In this document: in pieces, positions 13,861 through 27,400 of the stretch
How the letters are laid out: the number at the start of each line of letters is the position of its first letter
How positions within the stretch are numbered: position 1 is the stretch's first letter
Origin: Epiperipatus broadwayi
Lineage: Eukaryota; Onychophora; Udeonychophora; Euonychophora; Peripatidae
DNA length: 64,000 bases
Direction: 5' to 3'
Assembly (NCBI GenBank): GCA_028023455.1
Contig: JAQFVV010013078.1
Span: forward strand, 1-64,000
Notes under the pieces: generated by a model
What the model saw: only the letters and a program-made list of their open reading frames with translations
Database searches by the model: none
Told to the model about the DNA's origin: nothing
Made by a program: the position numbers and the translations under genes

Positions 13861-15267
13861 ACTAATCTTGGACGCGTGGGAATTCGCGTTTTAACGGCCA
13901 GGAATATAATAGGATGAACTATTTCAATAACCGTAAGAACTTTAAAATTTATGAACAGTAAATTAAAAACTTTCCAGATTTAAATGATTTCAATATTATT
14001 CTATCTGACCAACATTATTTTATTAATTAGTTATAATTTTATTTAATGTATTTAATTTGTAAAATCATTTCCATTTATTTATTTAATTTTGTTCTTTAAG
14101 TTTTATTATGATTTCTGTTTTCCGTTAAATAAATTATAAAAAAATGTTAAACTTAAGTCGGGCGTGAATGGCTGTATCGATTTGTAAAGATATATTAAGG
14201 GAGGGTAATCTTGGGTTGTTCATTTCGTAGTTGAATTGGTTCAATGGATTGGATATATTTATGTAATTAGTAGGTGTAATATGAGATCCGCTACGGGCAG
14301 GATTATAGATATACGCCACACACCCTCTGTTTGCCTATGGATGGGTTTGTAAGTCGGCAGAATACGCAGCCCTTCCTATGGAGTTTTTAGTTTATTGATC
14401 TACTTGCCACAGATGTCACATCCCTGTGGGTGGAGAGTCAATGTCGTTTCTATTTCTACATATTGTTAGATGTACATTCCTGACAATATTGTTGTGTTGT
14501 CGTATCATGCTACATTGAATACATGAATGTATCAGATGGATTGGCGCCAGTTGATTGCGAAATGTGTTGCCTAAGGTTAAGTAGGGATAGAATATTTTAT
14601 TTTTAAATGCAAATCTATGTAGTCGATTCAGGCTCGATCCTAAATAAAACTATTAAATTTAAGTTGTTTATAGACGCTTGCATGGATTGTTTATCGGTTA
14701 ACTATGTTTTGCATTTCATATTTGATCAAAATATATAGACATTCGATAAATAATGATACCTTACGGTGAGTATCTAAAAATGTATTTATTCGGATGTCTT
14801 TTAAGTTGTTGGTGACGATGCAGGTATCTTACGATGAATACTAGAGGGTTTCTTATATTTCCCTCTGCAATTGTCAGTAATCAATAACTTTATATTTTGA
14901 TCGTTTATGTTTACTTTGAAATGTTTTTGACCGTTGAAATCTATGTAACCGATCTATAGCAACATATTAAACAGGTTAATATAATCCCATCTGTGCGAAC
15001 TTGATTAAAAATGTAAATTTATAATATAATAGTAACTCAATGTAAATTAAAGTAAAATCAAAGTTAAAAATAATGTTAAATGTTAAATTAAATGTAAATC
15101 ACTAAAGTAATTTTAAACCTTATATATATGTGCATAAATAAATGTTTGTATATGAATTACTGGCAGTGGCTTACTTTATTCTTTTATATCCTAGTAAATG
15201 ATATTATTAAATCTCTGCTATTCCACTGAGCTAGTGACATGGGCTAACGACCGGAACCAAAATATTT

Positions 15268-15299
15268 AAAAAAAAAAAAAAAAAATTTTTTTTTTTTTT
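15268..15299. repeat. Back-to-back A18/T14 homopolymer tract
   Basis: Eighteen A (15268-15285) are followed directly by fourteen T (15286-15299). This is a perfect head-to-head homopolymer palindrome about 100 bp from the right end of island 1. It may be a nested poly(A)-tailed insertion joint or a slippage product, and its exact length in the assembly is unreliable. Confidence 0.85.
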
Positions 15300-15329
15300 G
15301 ACTTACGTATCTGCCTACTTATAAATTTT

Positions 15330-15349
15330 TCTAGGTTCAAATGCCTAGA
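15330..15349 (+). other. Perfect 6-bp hairpin resembling a tRNA T-arm / B box
   Basis: TCTAGG (15330-15335) pairs perfectly with CCTAGA (15344-15349) around TTCAAATG. The sequence GGTTCAAAT within it resembles a pol III B box. No acceptor stem, D-arm or A box is recognisable upstream, so this is at most a tRNA-derived fragment such as the remains of a SINE. Confidence 0.25.
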
Positions 15350-15400
15350 TGGTGCCCCATAGTGCAGATTACGTTAAGTCGTTTTCTCCGTATCGTTACA

Positions 15401-18400
15401 TTACTAATTCATTATTATTGTTGTTACTAACTAAATATTGATGTCCTTACTAATTCATTGTTGCTGTTAGTAATAAATTATTATTGTTGTTACTAATTAA
15501 TTATTATTGTTGTCATTAATAGTTAATTATTATTGTTGTTGTTAGTAATTATTATTGTTCTTATTACTAAGTTATTTAATAATGTTAGTAAGTCATTATT
15601 ATTGGTGTTGTTACTAACTATTATTGTTGTTGTTACTAGTTAATTTTTATTGTTGTTGTTAGTAATTGTTATAACTAATTATTAATAATGTTGGTAAGTC
15701 ATTATTATAGATGTTGTTACTAATTAATTATTATTATTGTTTTTGGTAATTTTTATTGGTCTAATTACTAATTAATTATTAATAATGTTAGTAAGTCATT
15801 ATTATTGGTGTTGTTAGTAATACATTATTATTGTTGTTGTTGTTAATTAATTATTATTGATGTTGTTACTAATTCATTGTTACTGTTGCTGTTACTAATT
15901 AATTATTATTGTTGTTACTAATTAATTATTATTGTTGTTATTTTATATTTATTGTTGTTTTTACTAATTAATTATTAATATTGTTGTTAAGTCATTATTA
16001 TTGTTGTTGTTACTAATTCATTATTATTGTTGTTACTAATTATTATTGTTATTATTAATTAAATTTTATTGTTTGTTAGTAATTATTATTGTTGTTATTA
16101 CTAATTATTAATAATGTTGGTAAGTCATTATTATTGTTGTTGTTACTAATTCATTATTATTGTTGTTACTAATTATTATTATTGTTGTTACTAATTAATT
16201 ATTATTGTTGTTGTTACTAATTAATTATTATTGTTGTTACTATAATTATTATTGTTGTTGTTACTATTAATTATTATTGTTGTTTATAATTATTATTTTT
16301 GTTATTACTAATTAATTTTATTAATGTTAGTAAGTCATTATTATTGGTGTTGTTACTAATTATTATTGTTGTTGTTACTAATTATTTATTGTTGTTAATA
16401 ATTTTATTACTAATTATTAATAATGTTGGTAATCATTATTATTGTTTGTTACTAATTATTTATTGTTGTTACTAATAATTATTGTTGTTACTAATTAATT
16501 ATTATTTTGTTGTTACTAATTAATTATTATTGTTTGTTACTAATTTATTTTTGTTGTTGTTACTAATTAATTATTATTGTTGTTGTTATAATTATTATTG
16601 TTGTTTTTACTAATTAATTATTAATAATGTTGGTAAGTCATTATTATTGTTGTTGTTACTAATTCATTATATTGTTGTTGTTACTAATTATTATTGTTAT
16701 TATTAATTTTATTGTTGTTGTTATAATTATTATTGTTGTTATTACTAATTATTAATAATGTTGGTAAGTCATTATTATTGTGTTGTTACTAATTTATTAT
16801 TATTGTTGTTACTAATTATTTATTGTTGTTGTTACTAATTCATTATTATTATTGTTGTTACTAATTATTATTATTGTTGTTACTAATTAATTATTATTGT
16901 TTGTTACTAGTTAATTATTATTGTTGTTGTTAGTAATTATTATTGTTGTTATTACTAATTAATTATTAATAATGTTAGTAATCATTATTATTGGTGTTGT
17001 TACTAATTATTATTGTTGTTGTTACTAATTAATTTTTATTGTTGTTGTTATAATTGTTATTACTAATTATTAATAATGTTGGTAAGTCATTATTATTGGT
17101 GTTGTTACTAATTCATTATTATTGTTGTTACTAATTAATTATTGTTGTTACTAATTCATTATTATTGTTGTTACTAATAATTATTGTTTTGTTATTAATT
17201 AATTATTATTGTTGTTGTTCTAATTAATTATTATTGTTGTTTTTACTAATTAATTATTAATAATGTTGGTAATCATTATTATTGTTGTTGTTACTAATTC
17301 ATTATTATTGTTGTTGTTACTAATTATTATTGTTATTATTAATTTATTGTTGTTGTTATAATTATTATTGTTGTTATTACTAATTATTAATAATGTTGGT
17401 AAGTCATTATTATTTGTTGTTACTAATTCATTATTATTGTTGTTACTAATTAATTATTGTTGTTTTACTAATTCATTATTATTGTTGTTGTTACTAATTA
17501 ATTATTATTGTTGTTACTAATTAATTATTATTGTTGTTATTAATATTAATTATTATTGTTGTTGTTACTAATTATTATTGTTGTTATTACTAATTAATTA
17601 TTAATAATGTTAGTAAGTCATTATTATTGTGTTGTTACTAATTATTATTGTTGTTGTTACTAATTAATTATTATTGTTGTTGTTAATAATTATTATTGTT
17701 GTTATTACTAATTATTAATATGTTGTAATCATTATTATTGTTGTTGTTACTAATTAATTATTATTGTTGTTGTTATAATTATTATTGTTGTTATTACTAA
17801 TTAATTATTAATAATGTTAGTAAGTCATTATTATTGTGTTGTTACTAATTATTATTATTGTTGTTGTTATTAATTAATTATTATTTGTTGTTAATAATTA
17901 ATTATTATTGTTGTTACTAATTCATTATTATTGTTGTTGTTACTAATTAATTATTATTGTTGTTACTAATTAATTATTATTATTGTTGTTACTAATTAAT
18001 TATTATTGTTGTTACTAATTATTATTGTTGTTTTTACTAATTAATTATTAATAATGTTGGTAAGTCATTATTATTGTTGTTGTTACTAATTCATTATTAT
18101 TGTTGTTGTTACTAATTATTATTGTTATTATTAATTTTATTTTGTTGTTATAATTATTATTGTTGTTATTACTAATTATTAATAATGTTGGTAAGTCATT
18201 ATTTTTGTTGTTACTAATTTTTATTATTGTTGTTACTAATTATTATTATTGTTGTTACTAATTATTATTATTGTTGTTGTTACTAATTATTATTATTGTT
18301 GTTACTAATTAATTATTATTGTTGTTACTAATTAATTATTATTGTTGTTTTATAATTATTATTGTTGTTATTACTAATTAATTTAATAATGTTAGTAATC

Positions 18401-21400
18401 ATTATTATTGTGTTGTTACTAATTATTATTGTTGTTGTTACTAATTAATTTTATTGTTGTTGTTATAATTGTTATTACTAATTATTAATAATGTTGGTAA
18501 GTCATTATTATTGTGTTGTTACTAATTATTATTATTGTTGTTACTAATTAATTATTGTTGTTACTAATTAATTATTATTGTTGTTGTTACTAATTAATTA
18601 TTATTGTTGTTGTTACTAATTAATTATTTTTGTTGTTGTTACTAATTAATTATTGTTGTTTTTACTAATTAATTATTAATAATGTTGGTAAGTCATTATT
18701 ATTGTTGTTGTTACTAATTCATTATTATTGTTGTTGTTACTAATTATTATTGTTATTATTAATTTTATTGTTGTTGTTATTAATTATTATTGTTGTTATT
18801 ACTAATTATTAATAATGTTGGTAAGTCATTATTATTTGTTGTTACTAATTCATTATTATTGTTGTTACTAATTAATTATTGTTGTTGTTACTAATTCATT
18901 ATTATTGTTGTTGTTACTAATTAATTATTATTGTTGTTACTAATTAATTATTGTTGTTATTAATAGTTAATTATTATTGTTGTTGTTATAATTATTATTG
19001 TTGTTATTACTAATTAATTTTAATAATGTTAGTAATTATTATTATTGTGTTGTTACTAATTATTATTATTGTTGTTACTATTAATTATTATTGTTGTTGT
19101 TACTAATTATTATTGTTGTTATTACTAATTATTAATATTGTTGGTAATCATTATTATTGTTGTTGTTACTAATTAATTATTATTGTTGTTGTTATAATTA
19201 TTATTGTTGTTATTACTAATTAATTATTAATAATGTTATAATCATTATTATTGTTTGTTACTAATTATTATTATTGTTGTTGTTATTAATTAATTATTAT
19301 TTGTTGTTAATATTTAATTATTATGTTGTTACTAATTCATTATTATTGTTGTTGTTACTAATTAATTATTATTGTTGTTACTAATTAATTATTATTGTTG
19401 TTACTAATTAATTATTATTGTTGTTATAATTATTATTGTTGTTTTTACTATTAATTATTAATAATGTTGGTAAGTCATTATTATTGTTGTTGTTACTAAT
19501 TCATTATTATTGTTGTTGTTACTAATTATTATTGTTATTATTAATTTTATTGTTGTTGTTAGTAATTATTATTGTTGTTATTACTAATTATTAATAATGT
19601 TGGTAAGTCATTATTATTTTGTTGTTACTAATTCATTATTATTGTTGTTACTAATTATTTATTGTTGTTGTTACTAATTCATTATTTGTTGTTGTTATAA
19701 TTAATTATTGTTGTTACTAATTAATTATTATTGTTGTTACTAATTAATTATTATTGTTGTTGTTAGTAATTATTATTGTTGTTATTACTAATTAATTATT
19801 AATAATGTTAGTAAGTCATTATTATTGGTGTTGTTACTAATTATTATTGTTGTTGTTACTAATTAATTATTATTGTTGTTGTTACTAATTATTATTGTTG
19901 TTATTACTAATTATTAATATGTTGTAATCATTATTATTGTTGTTACTAATTAATTATTATTGTTGTTTTTACTAATTATTATTGTTGTTATTACTAATTA
20001 ATTATTAATAATGTTAGTTAGTCATTATTATTGTGTTGTTACTATTATTATTATTGTTGTTGTTACTAATTAATTATTATTTTGTTGTTAATAATTATTA
20101 TTTTGTTGTTACTAATTCATTATTATTGTTGTTGTTACTAATTAATTATTATTGTTGTTACTAATTAATTATTTTGTTGTTGTTACTAATTAATTATTAT
20201 TGTTGTTACTAATTATTATTGTTGTTTTTACTAATTAATTATTATATGTTGTTAATAATTATTATTGTTGTTGTTACTAATTATTATTATTGTTGTTACT
20301 AATTATTATTTTTATTATTAATTATTTTATTTTTTTATTTTGTTATTATAATTATTAATAATGTTGTAATCATTATTATTTTGTTGTTACTAATTCATTA
20401 TTATTGTTGTTACTAATTATTTATTGTTTTGTTACTAATTCATTATTATTGTTTTGTTACTAATTAATTTTTATTGTTGTTACTAATTAATTATTATTGT
20501 TGTTGTTACTAGTTAATTATTATTGTTGTTGTTATTAATTATTATTGTTATTACTAATTAATTATATAATGTTAGTAAGTCATTATTATTGTTTGTTACT
20601 AATTATTATTGTTTTTACTAATTTATTTATTGTTGTTGTTATAATTGTTATTACTAATTATTATTAATGTTGTTAAGTCATTATTATTGGTGTTGTTTCA
20701 AATTCATTCATATTGTTGTTACTAATTAATTATTGTTGTTACTAATTCATTATTATTGCTGTTGTTACTAATTAATTATTATTGGTATTGTCACTAATTA
20801 ACTATTTTTGTTGTATTTTCTAATTAATTATTATTGTTGGTAATTATTATTGTTGTTATTACTAATTAATTATTAATAATGTTGGTAAGTCATTATTATT
20901 GTTGTTGTTACTAATTCATTATTATTGTTGTTGTTACTAATTATTATTGTTATTATTAATTTATTGTTGTTGTTATAATTTATATTGTTGTTATTACTAA
21001 TTATTAATAATGTTGGTAAGTCATTATTATTTGTTGTTACTAATTCATTATTATTGTTGTTACTAATTATTATTTGTTGTTAATAATTCATTATTATTGT
21101 TGTTGTTACTAATTAATTATTATTGTTGTTACTAATTAATTATTATTGTTGTTATTAATAGTTAATTATTATTGTTGTTGTTACTAATTATTATTTTTGT
21201 TATTACTAATTAATTTTATTATTGTTAGTAATCATTATTATTGTGTTGTTACTAATTATTATTGTTGTTGTTACTTATTAATATTTATTGTTGTTGTTAT
21301 AATTGTTATTACTAATTATTAATAATGTTGGTAAGTCATTATTATTTTTGTTACTAATTATTTTATTGTTTTACTAATTATTATTGTTGTTACTAATTAT

Positions 21401-24400
21401 TATTATTGTTGTTGTTACTAATTAATTATTATTGTTGTTGTTACTAATTTATTATTATTGTTGTTGTTACTAATTAATTATTATTGTTGTTACTAATTAA
21501 TTATTATTGTTGTTGTTATTATTATTATTGTTGTTATTACTAATTAATTATTAATAATGTTGATAATCATTATTATTGTTTTGTTACTAATTCATTATTA
21601 TTGTTGTTGTTACTAATTATTATTGTTATTATTAATTTTATTGTTGTTGTTATTAATTGTTATTGTTGTTATTACTAATTATTAATAATGTTGGTAAGTC
21701 ATTATTATTGTGTTGTTACTAATTCATTATTATTGTTGTTACTAATTAATTATTGTTTTTTATAATTATTGTTGTTGTTACTAATTAATTATTATTGTTG
21801 TTACTAATTAATTATTATTGTTGTTATTAATAGTTAATTATTATTGTTGTTGTTATAATTATTATTGTTTTATTACTAATTATTAATATGTTATATCATT
21901 ATTATTGTGTTGTTACTAATTATTATTGTTGTTGTTACTATTAATTATTATTGTTGTTGTTATATTTTTTATAATTATTAATTTTGTAATCATTATTATT
22001 TGTTGTTACTAATTAATTATTATTGTTGTTTTTATTTTATTTTATTACTAATTAATTATTAATAATGTTATAATCATTATTATTGTGTTGTTACTAATTA
22101 TTATTATTGTTGTTGTTATTAATTAATTATTATTTGTTGTTACTAATTCATTATTATTTGTTGTTACTAATTAATTATTATTGTTGTTACTAATTAATTA
22201 TTATTGTTGTTATTTATATTTATTGTTGTTTTTACTAATTAATTTTTTTGTTATCATTATTATTGTTTTGTTACTAATTATTATTATTGTTGTTACTAAT
22301 TATTATTGTTATTATTAATTAATTTTATTTTTGTTAGTAATTATTATTGTTGTTATTACTAATTATTAATAATGTTGGTAAGTCATTATTATTGTGTTGT
22401 TACTAATTCATTATTATTGTTGTTACTAATTATTTATTATTGTTGTTACTAATTCATTATTATTGTTGTTGTTACTAATTAATTATTATTGTTGTTACTA
22501 TAATTATTATTGTTTTTGTTACTAATTAATTATTATTGTTGTTTTATAATTATTATTGTTGTTATTACTAATTAATTATTAATAATGTTAGTAAGTCATT
22601 ATTATTGTTGTTGTTACTAATTATTATTGTTGTTGTTACTAATTTATATTTATTGTTGTTAATAATATTTATTACTAATTATTAATAATGTTGGTAAGTC
22701 ATTATTATTGGTATTGTTACTAATTCATTCATATTGTTGTTACTAATAATTATTGTTGTTACTAATTCATTATTATTGTTGTTGTTACTAATTAATTATT
22801 ATTGTTTGTTACTAATTTATTTTGTTGTTGTTTCTAATTAATTATTATTGTTGTTGTTATAATTATTATTGTTGTTTTTACTAATTAATTATTAATAATG
22901 TTGGTAAGTCATTATTATTGTTGTTGTTACTAATTCATTATAATTTTTGTTGTTACTAATTATTATTGTTATTATTAACTTTTATTGTTGTTGTTAGTAA
23001 ATGTTATTTTCGTTATTACTAATTACTAATAATGTTGGTAAGTCATTATTTTTGTTGTTACTAATTTATTATTATTGTTGTTACTAATTATTATTTTGTT
23101 GTTACTAATTCATTATTATTATTGTGTTACTAATTATTATTATTGTTGTTACTAATTAATTATTATTGTTTGTTACTAATTAATTTTATTGTTGTTTTAT
23201 AATTATTATTGTTTTATTACTAATTAATTTAATAATGTTAGTAATCATTATTATTGTTGTTGTTACTAATTATTATTGTTGTTGTTACTAATTATTTTAT
23301 TGTTGTTGTTATAATTGTTAATACTAATTATTAATAATGTTGGTAAGTCATTATTATTGGTGTTGTTACTAATTCATTGCAATTGTTGTTACTAATTAAT
23401 TATTGTTTTTACTAATTCATTATTATTTTTGTTGTTACTAATTAATTATTATTGTTACTAATTCATTATTATTGCTGTTGTTTCTAATTAATTATTATTG
23501 TTGTTTTTACTAATTAATTATTAATAATGTTGGTAAGTCATTATTATTGTCATTGTTACTAATTCATTATAATTGTTGTTTTTACTAATTACTATTGTTA
23601 TTATTAAATTATTGTTGTTGTTAATAATTATTATTGTTGTTATTACTAATTATTAATAATGTTGGTAAGTCATTATTATTGGTGTTGTTACTAATTCATT
23701 ATTATTGTTACTAATTAATTATTTTTGTTTTAATAATTCATTATTATTGTTGTGTTACTAATTAATTATTATTGTTGTTACTAATTAATTATTATTGTTG
23801 TTTAATAGTTAATTATTATTGTTGTTGTTACTAATTATTATTTTTGTTATTACTAATTAATTATTATAATGTTAGTAAGTCATTATTATTGTGTTGTTAC
23901 TAATTATTATTGTTGTTGTTACTAGTTAATTATTATTGTTGTTGTTAATAATTATTATTGTTGTTATTACTAATTATTAATAATGTTGGTAATAATTATT
24001 ATTGTTGTTGTTACTAATTAATTATTATTGTTGTTTTTAGTAATTATTATTGTTGTTATTACTAATTAATTATTAATAATGTTAGTAAGTCATTATTATT
24101 GGTGTTGTTACTAATTATTATTATTGTTGTTGTTAATAATTAATTATTATGTTGTTACTAATTAATTATTATTGTTGTTGTTACTAATTAATTATTATTG
24201 TTGTTGTTAATTAATTATTATTATTGTTGTTACTAATTAATTATTATTGTTGTTAGTAATTATTATTGTTGTTTTTACTAATTAATTATTAATAATGTTG
24301 GTAAGTCATTATTATTGTCATTGTTACTAATTCATTATTATTGTTGTTGTTACTAATTATTATTGTTATTATTAATTTTATTGTTGTTGTTAGTAATTAT

Positions 24401-27400
24401 TATTGTTGTTATTACTAATTATTAATAATGTTGGTAAGTCATTATTATTGGTGTTGTTACTAATTATTTATTGTTGTTACTAATTAATTATTGTTGTTAC
24501 TAATTATTATTATTGTTGTTGTTACTAATTAATTATTATTGTTTGTTACTAATTTTATTTTATTGTTGTTCTATTAATTATTATTGTTGTTACTAATTAA
24601 TTATTATTGTTGTTGTTACTAATTATTATTGTTGTTATTACTAATTAATTATTAATAATGTTGGTAATCATTATTATTGTTTTGTTACTAATTCATTATA
24701 TTGTTGTTGTTACTAATTATATTGTTATATTAATTTTATTGTTGTTGTTACTAATTATTATTGTTGTTATTACTAATTATTAATAATGTTGGTAAGTCAT
24801 TATTATTGTGTTGTTACTAATTCATTATTATTATTGTTGTTACTAATTAATTATTGTTGTTGTTACTAATTCATTATTATTGTTGTTGTTACTAATTAAT
24901 TATTATTGTTGTTACTAATTAATTATTATTGTTGTTATTAATAATTAATTATTATTGTTGTTGTTATAATTATTATTGTTGTTATTACTAATTAATTATT
25001 AATAATGTTAGTAAGTCATTATTATTGGTGTTGTTACTAATTATTATTGTTGTTGTTACTAGTTAATTATTATTGTTGTTGTTACTAATTATTATTGTTG
25101 TTATTACTAATTATTAATAATGTTGGTAAGTCATTATTATTGTTGTTATTAATTAATTATTATTGTTGTTTTTAGTTATATTTATTGTTGTTATTACTAA
25201 TTAATTATTAGTAATGTTAGTAAGTCAGTATTATTGGTGTTGTTAGTAATACATTATTATTGTTGTTGTTATTAATTAATTATTATTGTTGTTGTTAATA
25301 ATTAATTATTAGGGTTGTTACTAATTCATTATTATTGTTTTGTTACTAATTAATTATTATTGTTGTTACTAATTAATATTATTGTTGTTGTTACTAATTA
25401 ATTATTATTGTTGTTACTAATTATTATTGTTGTTTTTACTAATTAATTATTAATAATGTTGGTAAGTCATTATTATTGTTGTTGTTACTAATTCATTATT
25501 ATTGTTGTTGTTACTAATTATTATTGTTATTATATAATTTTATTGTTGTTGTTAGTAATTATTATTGTTGTTATTACTAATTATTAATAATGTTGGTAAG
25601 TCATTATTAATGGTGTTGTTACTAATTCATTATTATTGTTTTTACTAATTATTTATTGATGTTGTTACTATTTCATTATTACTGTTGCTGTTAGTAATTA
25701 ATTATTATTGTTGTTACTAGTTAATCATTATTGCTGTTTCTAGTAATTATTGTTTATATTACTAATTAATTACAAATAATGTTAGTAAGTCATTATTATT
25801 GGTGTTGTTACTAATTATTATTGTTGTTGTTACTAATTAATAATTATTCTTATTGTTAGTAATTGTTATTACTAATTATTATTAATGTTGGTAAGTTATT
25901 ATTATTGGTGGTGTTACTAATTCATTCATATGGTTGTTACTAATTAATTATTGTTGTTACTAATTCATTATTATTGTTGTTGTTACTAATTAATTATTAT
26001 TGTTGTTGTTACTAATTATTTTGTTGTTGTTACTAATTAATTATTATTGTTGTTGTTATTAATTATTATTGTTGTTTTTACTAATTAATTATTAATAATG
26101 TTGGTAAGTCATTATTATTGTTGTTGTTACTAATTCATTATTATTGTTGTTGTTACTAATTATTATTGTTATTATTAATTTTATTGTTGTTGTTTTAATT
26201 ATTATTGTTGTTATTACTAATTATTAATAATGTTGGTAATCATTATTATTGTGTTGTTACTAATTCATTATTATTGTTGTTGTTACTAATTATTATTGTT
26301 GTTCTTACTAATTATTGTTGTTGTTACTAATTAATTATTATTTTTGTTACTAATTAATTATTATTGTTGTATTAATAATTAATTATTATTGTTGTTGTTA
26401 GTAATTATTATTGTTCTTATTACTAATTAATTACAAATAATGTTAGTAAGTCATTATTATTGGTGTTGTTACTAATTATTATTGTTGTTGTTACTAATTA
26501 ATTTTTATTGTTGTTGTTACTAATTATTATTGTTGTTATTACTAATTATTAATAATGTTGGTAAGTCATTATTATTGTTGTTGTTACTAATTAATTATTA
26601 TTGTTGTTACTAATTAATTATTATTGTTTTTATTAATATTTATTATTGTTGTTGTTACTAATTATTATTGTTGTTATTACTAATTAATTACAAATAATGT
26701 TAATAAGTCATTATTATTTGTGTTGTTACTAATTATTATTGTTGTTGTTACTAGTTAATTATTATTGTTGTTGTTACTAATTATTATTGTTGTTATTACT
26801 AATTATTATTTGTTGTAATCATTATTATTGTTGTTACTAATTAATTATTATTGTTGTTTTTATAATTTTTATTGTTGTTATTACTAATTAATTATTAATA
26901 ATGTTAGTAAGTCATTATTATTGTGTTGTTACTAATTATTATTATTGTTGTTGTTATTAATTAATTATTATTTGTTGTTAATAATTAATTATTATTGTTA
27001 CTAATTCATTATTATTGTTGTGTTACTAATTAATTATTATTGTTGTTACTAATTAATTATTTATTGTTGTTACTAATTAATTATTATTGTTGTTATAATT
27101 ATTATTGTTGTTTTTACTAATTAATTATTAATAATGTTGGTAAGTCATTATTATTGTTGTTGTTACTAATTATTATTATTGTTGTTGTTACTAATTATTA
27201 TTGTTATTATTAATTTTATTGTTGTTGTTAGTAATTATTATTGTTGTTATTACTAATTATTAATAATGTTGGTAAGTCATTATTATTGTTGTTGTTACTA
27301 ATTCATTATTATTGTTGTTACTAATTATTTATTGTTGTTGTTACTAATTCATTATTATTGTTGTTGTTAGTAATTAATTATTATTGTTGTTACTAATTAA

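Larger units (their letters stand above)
13161..15400 (+). mobile_element. Island 1: candidate solo LTR (TGTAACGA...TCGTTACA), 2240 bp
   Basis: Non-repetitive AT-rich sequence that interrupts the array. It begins TGTAACGA and ends TCGTTACA, giving 8-bp perfect inverted termini of the TG...CA kind usual for LTRs. The right flank is TTAC and the left flank is TTTA, so only TTA is shared and a clean 4-6 bp target duplication is not seen. Inside, a TATA box lies 31 bp before a TCAGT initiator, then come a nested hairpin and AATAAA signals, in the U3-R-U5 order expected of an LTR. There is no gag/pol sequence, primer-binding site or long reading frame; the 61-codon minus-strand frame at 14134-14319 matches nothing I recognise. 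A non-autonomous DNA transposon with short inverted termini is the alternative. The same sequence could also be ordinary intergenic DNA, but the matching termini argue against that. Confidence 0.5.

Noticed and set aside
14134-14319. 61-codon minus-strand frame in island 1
   Set aside because: No recognisable motif, and it lies inside a probable LTR.
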